Shown piece after piece: positions 14,015 to 17,003 of a stretch of 17,003 nucleotides of DNA (its first letter is position 1; each line of letters opens with the position of its first letter). The notes beneath the pieces were generated by a model. The model worked only from the letters and a program-made list of their open reading frames with translations, did no database searches and had not been told where the DNA came from. Source of the stretch: Bacteroidales bacterium UBA4179 (GTDB taxonomy: Bacteria > Bacteroidota > Bacteroidia > Bacteroidales > Dysgonomonadaceae); assembly GCA_002381125.1 (NCBI GenBank), contig DFUT01000023.1, forward strand, positions 1 through 17,003, written 5' to 3'. The translations under genes and the position numbers were made by a program.

Positions 14015-14052
14015 TCGTATTCAGATTATTTAGGATATGCATCGGTTTTTTT
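13994..14052 (+). terminator. Possible long-loop terminator after the cca-type gene
   Basis: AAAAACCGAT (13994-14003) pairs perfectly with ATCGGTTTTT (14041-14050), and the T-run continues to 14052. The 37-nt loop is long for an intrinsic terminator. The same right arm can also pair with AAAACCGAT at the very end of the coding region, because the left arm lies in the duplicated tail. Confidence 0.35.
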
Positions 14053-14190
14053 GGCAAAATTTTTTGTTACTTTGCAAAATAATCGAAGAAAAGGCCGGTT
14101 TTGCCTGTTGGGCAATTCTTCCCGATTTTATCCATTACGGAGAGATTTCCATTCCCGAACTCAAAGCTTGATACGATATAGGATGAGGAT

Positions 14191-15069
14191 ATGACGAAAA
14201 AATACCGAGTAAACAAAGCAATGTTTTTTAATGCGAAAATTACCTCCATCGTTAGCATTACGTTGGTTTTGGTGCTGTTGGGGCTTACTATTTTGACGTT
14301 GTTTCTTGGAAATCGGCTATCGGATTATGTGAAAGAAAATGTGAGTTTCAGTGTGATACTGGAACACAATGTGACGGATGCACAAATTGCGGAAACCAGA
14401 AAACGGTTGGACGACATGCCTTTTGTGAAATCGTCGCGTTTTATCGGCAAAGAGGAAGCCAAAGAACTGTTGATTCAAGATTTGGGAGAAGATCCCGAAG
14501 AGTTGCTGGGCTTTAATCCGGCACCCGATTGCATTGAGATCTTTTTGAAATCGGAATATGCCAATACCGATAGTTTGGCAAAAGTGAGTGAAATCATCAA
14601 AGCGGAAACCAATATCGACGACTTGCTGTATCAGCAGGAAGTTATCGAGTTGATAAATAATAATCTATCTAAAATTACCGCTATTTTGTTGATTTTGTCG
14701 GTTGTGTTGTTGTTTATCTCTTTTACGCTAATCAGCAATACGATACGATTGAGTATCTATGCAAAACGGTTTTTGATTCATACCATGAACTTGGTGGGAG
14801 CAGTGGATGCGTTTATCCGAAAACCGTTTGTTAAAGAGCATATGATAATGGGTATTATTGCCGGATTGTTGGCCGATGGTATTATTTTAGGAATTTTATA
14901 CTATTTTGGCATGGAATATGCAGATTTAAGGTCAATCCTAACTGTAAACGATATAACCCTACTTTTTGGGACGGTAATCGTGCTGGGAATAATTATCACG
15001 GGTACGGCTACCGTTGTTTCGGTAAACCATTACTTGAAAATGGATCCCGATAGTTTGTATTATGTATAA
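14191..15069 (+). CDS. ftsX: Cell division protein FtsX (permease-like)
   Basis: This 292-aa protein shows the FtsX topology: a cytosolic N terminus, TM1 (about 19-40), a large periplasmic domain (41-160) and three further helices (161-183, 217-238, 256-278). The conserved cytosolic stretch HTMNLVGAVDAFIRKPF (197-213) resembles the MxLVGA region that contacts FtsE. With the ATPase FtsE, FtsX transmits division signals across the membrane to cell-wall hydrolases. ftsE is not adjacent here, which is usual for Bacteroidota. It heads a four-gene run with DUF3098, uppP and truB, an arrangement conserved in this phylum. Confidence 0.92.
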   Translation: MTKKYRVNKAMFFNAKITSIVSITLVLVLLGLTILTLFLGNRLSDYVKENVSFSVILEHNVTDAQIAETRKRLDDMPFVKSSRFIGKEEAKELLIQDLGEDPEELLGFNPAPDCIEIFLKSEYANTDSLAKVSEIIKAETNIDDLLYQQEVIELINNNLSKITAILLILSVVLLFISFTLISNTIRLSIYAKRFLIHTMNLVGAVDAFIRKPFVKEHMIMGIIAGLLADGIILGILYYFGMEYADLRSILTVNDITLLFGTVIVLGIIITGTATVVSVNHYLKMDPDSLYYV

Positions 15070-15105
15070 AGGACACAACGTTATGTTGCGCTGATTAAAA
15101 AAAAT

Positions 15106-15360
15106 ATGGCACAAAAAAATTTTCCGTTAAGCAAAACAAACATTATTATCTGTGGAATAGCAGTAGTAATCATCATTATTGGGTTTTTGTTGATGATAGG
15201 GCCGGGAACGACGGCAGAGACCGGCTTTAATCCCGATATATTTAGTGCGCGCCGCATTAAAATAGCCCCGATGGTTTGCCTTGCCGGTTTTCTTCTGGTA
15301 ATCGTCGGGATTCTTTATCCTTCCAATTCCAAAACAAAAGAAGAAGAAAAAAAGAAATAA
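15106..15360 (+). CDS. DUF3098 small membrane protein
   Basis: This 84-aa protein has two predicted transmembrane helices (about 12-31 and 53-71), a short loop with GPGTTAETGFNPDIFSARRI and a Lys/Glu-rich C-terminal tail (74-84). It fits the DUF3098 family, found between ftsX and uppP in Bacteroidota. Function is unknown; conservation of neighbours suggests a link to division or envelope synthesis. It lies 36 bp after ftsX and 33 bp before uppP, so it is probably in the same transcript. Confidence 0.85.
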   Translation: MAQKNFPLSKTNIIICGIAVVIIIIGFLLMIGPGTTAETGFNPDIFSARRIKIAPMVCLAGFLLVIVGILYPSNSKTKEEEKKK

Positions 15361-15393
15361 ACCTTATCCTTTTTAATAGCTTTAACAGCCGGA

Positions 15394-16278
15394 ATGAATA
15401 GTATAGAGGCAATCGTTATTGCAATTGTGGAGGGACTGACCGAATTTCTCCCGGTTTCGTCTACGGGGCATATGATTATAACCCAGGCCTTGTTGGGTAT
15501 CGAAAGCACACCTTTTGTAAAAGCTTTCACTGTCATTATACAATTTGGGGCTATTTTGGCTGTGGTTGTACTTTACCGGCAACGTTTTTTTCGGCTGAAG
15601 CCCGTTAAAATAAGGGATCCCGAGGCAGTAAAAGGAATGGGTACGTGGGAAAAATGGGGAACCTATGTGAAACGATTTCTTGATAAATTCGATTTTTACC
15701 TGAAACTGCTCATAGCGCTTGTCCCCGCCGGAGTATTGGGATTGTTGTTGGGTGATCAGATCGATTCTTTGTTGGAAAATGTGTTGGTGGTTGCCGTTAT
15801 GCTCGTAGCCGGTGGAATTGTGATGCTTTTTGTTGACCAATGGTTCGACAAACCCACCCCCGATCAGACTGTAACGTGGCAAAAGGCGCTGAAAATAGGG
15901 TGTTTCCAGTGTATCGCCATGATTCCGGGTGTTTCGCGTTCGTTTGCCACTATCGTGGGCGGGATGAGTGTTAAATTGGACCGGAAAAATGCAGCCGAAT
16001 TTTCGTTTTTCTTGGCAGTTCCCACAATGGCTGCTGCAGCGGGTTACAAGTTGTATCAATTGATGAAGGACCCTATCGGCATGCCCATGCTGCATGACAA
16101 TTTGTCACTTTTACTGATCGGGAATATCGTTGCTTTTCTTGTTGCCGTGATCGCTATTCGATTTTTTATCGATTTCATTACCCGGCATGGTTTTAAAGCG
16201 TTTGGATATTATAGGATCATCATTGGTGGATTAATGCTGATTCTGTTAAGTACAAGTACAATTTCGAATATAATTTGA
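15394..16278 (+). CDS. uppP: Undecaprenyl-diphosphate phosphatase UppP (BacA)
   Basis: This 294-aa polytopic membrane protein carries both BacA signatures. The first is EGLTEFLPVSSTGH (13-26), with Glu13, Glu17, Ser23 and His26 at the positions of the catalytic residues. The second is IPGVSRSFATI (177-187), with Arg182. It removes a phosphate from undecaprenyl diphosphate to regenerate the carrier lipid for peptidoglycan and O-antigen synthesis and gives low-level bacitracin resistance when abundant. A hydrophilic segment (62-98) is somewhat longer than in E. coli BacA. The gene is 6 bp upstream of truB, indicating co-transcription. Confidence 0.95.
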   Translation: MNSIEAIVIAIVEGLTEFLPVSSTGHMIITQALLGIESTPFVKAFTVIIQFGAILAVVVLYRQRFFRLKPVKIRDPEAVKGMGTWEKWGTYVKRFLDKFDFYLKLLIALVPAGVLGLLLGDQIDSLLENVLVVAVMLVAGGIVMLFVDQWFDKPTPDQTVTWQKALKIGCFQCIAMIPGVSRSFATIVGGMSVKLDRKNAAEFSFFLAVPTMAAAAGYKLYQLMKDPIGMPMLHDNLSLLLIGNIVAFLVAVIAIRFFIDFITRHGFKAFGYYRIIIGGLMLILLSTSTISNII

Positions 16279-16284
16279 TTTTCG

Positions 16285-16998
16285 ATGGATTTTATTGAAG
16301 GAGAGGTTTTATACATCAATAAACCTTTGTATTGGACGTCGTTCAAAGTGGTGGATGTGGTGCGTGCCAAAATCTGCGAACGATTGAAGATAAAAAAATT
16401 GAAAGTTGGCCATGCAGGAACGCTGGATCCGTTGGCCACCGGAGTGATGATTGTTTGTACGGGGAAAAAAACAAAAGAAATTGAACGTTTTCAGGCGCAA
16501 ACAAAAGAATATATGGCCACTATTCGATTGGGGGCGACAACGCCGTCGTTCGATTTGGAAACTCCGATCGATGCAACGTACCCTATTCATCACATTACCG
16601 AAGAAATGGTAAATGATGTGCTGAAAAAATTTATCGGACCAATCGAACAGGTGCCGCCTGTTTTCTCTGCATGTAAAATAAAGGGGGAAAGAGCGTATAA
16701 ATTGGCCCGTAAAAATAAAGACATCGAACTAAAACCCAAATTATTGGTTATAGATAATGTAGAATTGCTTACTTGCGAATTGCCAATAATAACGATAAAA
16801 GTGGTTTGTAGTAAAGGCACCTATATTAGAGCACTGGCCAGAGATATAGGCAGAGAGTTGGGATCGGGTGCACATCTAACCCAATTGGTGCGTACGAGGG
16901 TAGGAGAGGCGACACTCGATGAGTGTTTGCAAGTAAGCGAGTTGGATCGTTTTTTCGATGAAAACATAAAAAATGATCCGGATTTTTTAATTAAGTAA
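16285..16998 (+). CDS. truB: tRNA pseudouridine(55) synthase TruB
   Basis: TruB isomerises U55 in the T-loop of tRNAs to pseudouridine. The catalytic motif VGHAGTLDPLATGV (41-54) is present with Asp48 as the nucleophile, together with KEYMATIRLGATTPSFDLE, the QVPPVFSACKIKGERAY region, SKGTYIRALARDIG (172-185) and LVRTRVGEATL. The 237-aa length is shorter than the E. coli enzyme because the C-terminal PUA-like domain is reduced or absent, which is common in Bacteroidota. The gene is complete, with its TAA stop ending 5 bp before the window edge. It is the last visible gene of the ftsX-uppP run. Confidence 0.95.
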   Translation: MDFIEGEVLYINKPLYWTSFKVVDVVRAKICERLKIKKLKVGHAGTLDPLATGVMIVCTGKKTKEIERFQAQTKEYMATIRLGATTPSFDLETPIDATYPIHHITEEMVNDVLKKFIGPIEQVPPVFSACKIKGERAYKLARKNKDIELKPKLLVIDNVELLTCELPIITIKVVCSKGTYIRALARDIGRELGSGAHLTQLVRTRVGEATLDECLQVSELDRFFDENIKNDPDFLIK

Positions 16999-17003
16999 AT
17001 AAT

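Larger units (their letters stand above)
13945..14190 (+). other. 246-bp intergenic region between cca-type gene and ftsX
   Basis: It contains a degenerate copy of the upstream gene's 3' end (13988-14014), a long-loop inverted repeat ending in seven T (13994-14052) and a promoter-like TTACTTTGC (14067-14075) that is one base off the TAnnTTTG -7 consensus. That element would start transcription about 110 bp before ftsX. A 63-codon open frame overlapping this stretch has no supporting features and I do not call it. Confidence 0.6.

Noticed and set aside
14003..14194. 63-codon frame between the cca-type gene and ftsX
   Set aside because: It covers the inverted repeat and promoter-like element, overlaps the ftsX start and shows no recognisable features.
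15382..16095. 237-codon frame on the - strand opposite uppP
   Set aside because: uppP carries both BacA signatures on the + strand; the antisense translation resembles nothing known to me.

Overview
This window looks like chromosomal DNA from a member of the Bacteroidales, probably near the Porphyromonadaceae/Dysgonomonadaceae. The evidence is Mfa1/Mfa2-type (type V) fimbrial lipoproteins, DUF3575 and DUF3868/OmpA-like proteins, a one-polypeptide 'hybrid two-component' regulator ending in an AraC domain, perfect TAnnTTTG promoter -7 boxes, start codons mostly without Shine-Dalgarno sequences, and the ftsX - DUF3098 - uppP - truB gene order. Genus is not resolvable by eye.

Region 1 (1-9938, + strand) is a fimbrial locus. 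It opens with a membrane-anchored regulator (TPR, transmembrane helix, kinase-like, receiver-like, AraC). In this protein nearly every residue needed for phosphotransfer is substituted, while the DNA-binding domain looks intact. A 410-bp spacer follows, holding a (CAATAT)6 repeat, a 20-bp perfect palindrome and a perfect -7 box. Then come a DUF3575 protein, a DUF3868/OmpA/TPR protein, an Mfa1-like major fimbrillin, a FimB/Mfa2-like anchor, a large lipoprotein with fimbrillin-like motifs (probably accessory or tip) and a small AraC-type regulator. The likely division of labour is assembly or anchoring proteins first, then the shaft subunit, anchor/terminator and tip subunit, with one regulator at each end. 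A strong hairpin between the shaft and anchor genes could set their ratio.

Region 2 (9939-12271, - strand) carries a lipoprotein of unknown function, whose stop codon directly abuts that of the small AraC gene, and the MgtE Mg2+ transporter. The mgtE leader is structured and ends in a perfect Shine-Dalgarno sequence.

Region 3 (12514-16998, + strand) is housekeeping. It holds an HD-domain CCA-adding/poly(A) polymerase-type tRNA nucleotidyltransferase with its own promoter, followed by an ftsX - DUF3098 - uppP - truB operon for division, undecaprenyl-phosphate recycling and tRNA modification. No tRNA, rRNA, insertion sequence or CRISPR array was seen. The most unusual items are the catalytically degenerate fimbrial-locus regulator and the mgtE leader.
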